NCBI GenBank assembly: GCA_964371945.1
Contig: CAYJPA010000109.1
Coordinates: 1-14,233 of the forward strand
Origin: CAYJPA01 sp964371945
Lineage (GTDB): Bacteria; Chloroflexota; Chloroflexia; Thermomicrobiales; UBA6265
Direction of reading: 5' to 3'
Length of the DNA: 14,233 nt
Position 1 is the stretch's first letter; every line of letters starts with the position of its first letter. Positions 13,637 through 14,233 of the stretch are shown here, one piece after another. Below the pieces are notes generated by a model. It did not search any database. It saw only the letters and a list, made by a program, of their open reading frames with translations, and was not told the DNA's origin. The position numbers and the translations under genes are program-made.

Positions 13637-13648
13637 CGGATTGTTCGA

Positions 13649-13846
13649 CTACGCACTCACGGCAAACTCGACATGCTCCGCATCGTCAACGAGCCGAGAT
13701 GCTTCGAGTATCTCGAACCGAAGAATTTCGCCGTCGTGCCCGTAATCCACAATGATGCCAGGCCCAATCTCATCACTATCTCGGATCGCGTTTTCCTTCA
13801 ATGTGATGATCATTGAATCTGAATCGCGATCGTAGGTCACCTTCAT
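13649..13846 (-). CDS. DUF2283 family small protein
   Basis: The 65-aa protein has the typical DUF2283 pattern: MKVTYDRDSDSMIITL, then SDEIGPGIIVDYGHDGEILR, then FEILEASRLV. Such proteins are short beta-rich modules of unknown biochemical role. The ATG overlaps the DUF4258 gene's TGA as ATGA (13843-13846), and AAGGGG lies upstream, so the pair is translationally coupled. DUF4258/DUF2283 gene pairs are common and are suspected toxin-antitoxin-like modules; by that analogy this would be the antitoxin side. The function is inferred only from context. Confidence 0.88.
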   Translation of the reverse strand: MKVTYDRDSDSMIITLKENAIRDSDEIGPGIIVDYGHDGEILRFEILEASRLVDDAEHVEFAVSA

Positions 13847-14130
13847 TGCAGTAGCCCCTTCAAGTAACGATCAATTCTAGTCGCCTTGTACACTGTCACG
13901 ATAGCTATCTCAAGAGGAGTCTCTTCAATAACGACTCGCAACAGCACCAGCCGCTGGAGATCCGGGTCGATGTACCGCCGCATGAGTACCTCCTTCGGCG
14001 GCAAGCGATCTGGAACGCGAAACTCGTAGTTAGTCAATGTGAACAACACTGCCTCACGAGAAATCATGCGATCGACCAAAGCATCCTCAGCGTGAATTGA
14101 CCACCTGATCGGTTTGTTCGAATCCCCCAC
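13843..14130 (-). CDS. DUF4258 family protein (possible toxin-like partner)
   Basis: The 95-aa protein shows the DUF4258 signature near its N-terminus, RWSIHAEDALVDRMISREAV, followed by a beta-rich core (MRRYIDPDLQRLVLLRVVIE, EIAIVTVYKATRIDRYLKG). DUF4258 proteins resemble small RelE/BrnT-like folds and are often paired with DUF2283 or antitoxin-like genes, but activity has not been shown for most. The GTG at 14130 has GGAG 7 bases upstream, which fixes the start. It is the first gene of the pair. No clear promoter was found in the remaining 103 bases of the window. Confidence 0.85.
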   Translation of the reverse strand: MGDSNKPIRWSIHAEDALVDRMISREAVLFTLTNYEFRVPDRLPPKEVLMRRYIDPDLQRLVLLRVVIEETPLEIAIVTVYKATRIDRYLKGLLQ

Positions 14131-14233
14131 TGCTAAACTCCTTAGCTACGATTGCTTGGCATCTAGTGTATTGTCCCGTGTAACTGTTCAGGCTTGTGGG
14201 GAAGCGAGCAGGAGACGGCATTGGTCGAAGGGG

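Overview
This window is GC-rich chromosomal DNA, roughly 60% GC by eye, with many GTG/TTG starts and GGAGG-type ribosome binding sites. Protein style points to Chloroflexota, most likely a Thermomicrobia-like lineage: a subtilase with a very long Thr/Pro linker, a secreted acidic multi-domain protein with T-E-P linkers, TACAAT-type -10 boxes, and an ECF sigma/anti-sigma pair of the type common in that group. The taxon is an inference from protein style, not from a marker gene. No rRNA, tRNA, CRISPR array, transposase or integrase is visible.

Layout, left to right. (1) 1-55 is a perfect 7-bp tandem repeat cut by the window edge. (2) 131-1051 (-) is an unusual two-domain protein: an unrecognised N-terminal domain joined to a VOC/glyoxalase-like domain. 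(3) 1543-2172 (+) is a secreted NlpC/P60 hydrolase whose translation start lies under a dense G-run array. (4) 3029-2182 (-) is a translationally coupled SRPBCC (AHSA1-like)/ArsR-type pair, preceded by repeated GCAAC-N6-GTTGC dyads that are good candidates for the ArsR operator. (5) 3341-6100 (+) is a 919-aa secreted protein with three repeats of a beta-sandwich-like domain plus two further domains. It follows a possible 8-codon Arg-rich leader ORF. (6) 6324-7114 (+) is a DsrE-like sulfur-relay-type protein with a DUF861-type cupin in a short operon. (7) 8091-7136 (-) is an ECF sigma factor/anti-sigma operon in which both genes appear broken. (8) 8400-10790 (+) is a secreted S8 serine protease. 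(9) 10889-11650 (+) is a Phd/YefM antitoxin and PIN toxin pair with a clear promoter and overlapping operator. (10) 13513-11789 (-) is a CocE/NonD-family hydrolase. (11) 14130-13649 (-) is a DUF4258/DUF2283 pair.

The genes do not form one pathway. The window reads as several small independent modules (regulator/effector pairs, toxin-antitoxin-like pairs, secreted hydrolases). The most notable points are the decayed sigma/anti-sigma operon (two opposite homopolymer frameshifts, an in-frame TGA and TAG, loss of a zinc-ligand Cys), the repeated operator-like dyads before the SRPBCC/ArsR operon, the G-quadruplex-capable leader of the NlpC/P60 gene, and the short Arg-rich leader ORF before the 919-aa protein. 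I did not find a clear new defence or metabolic system.
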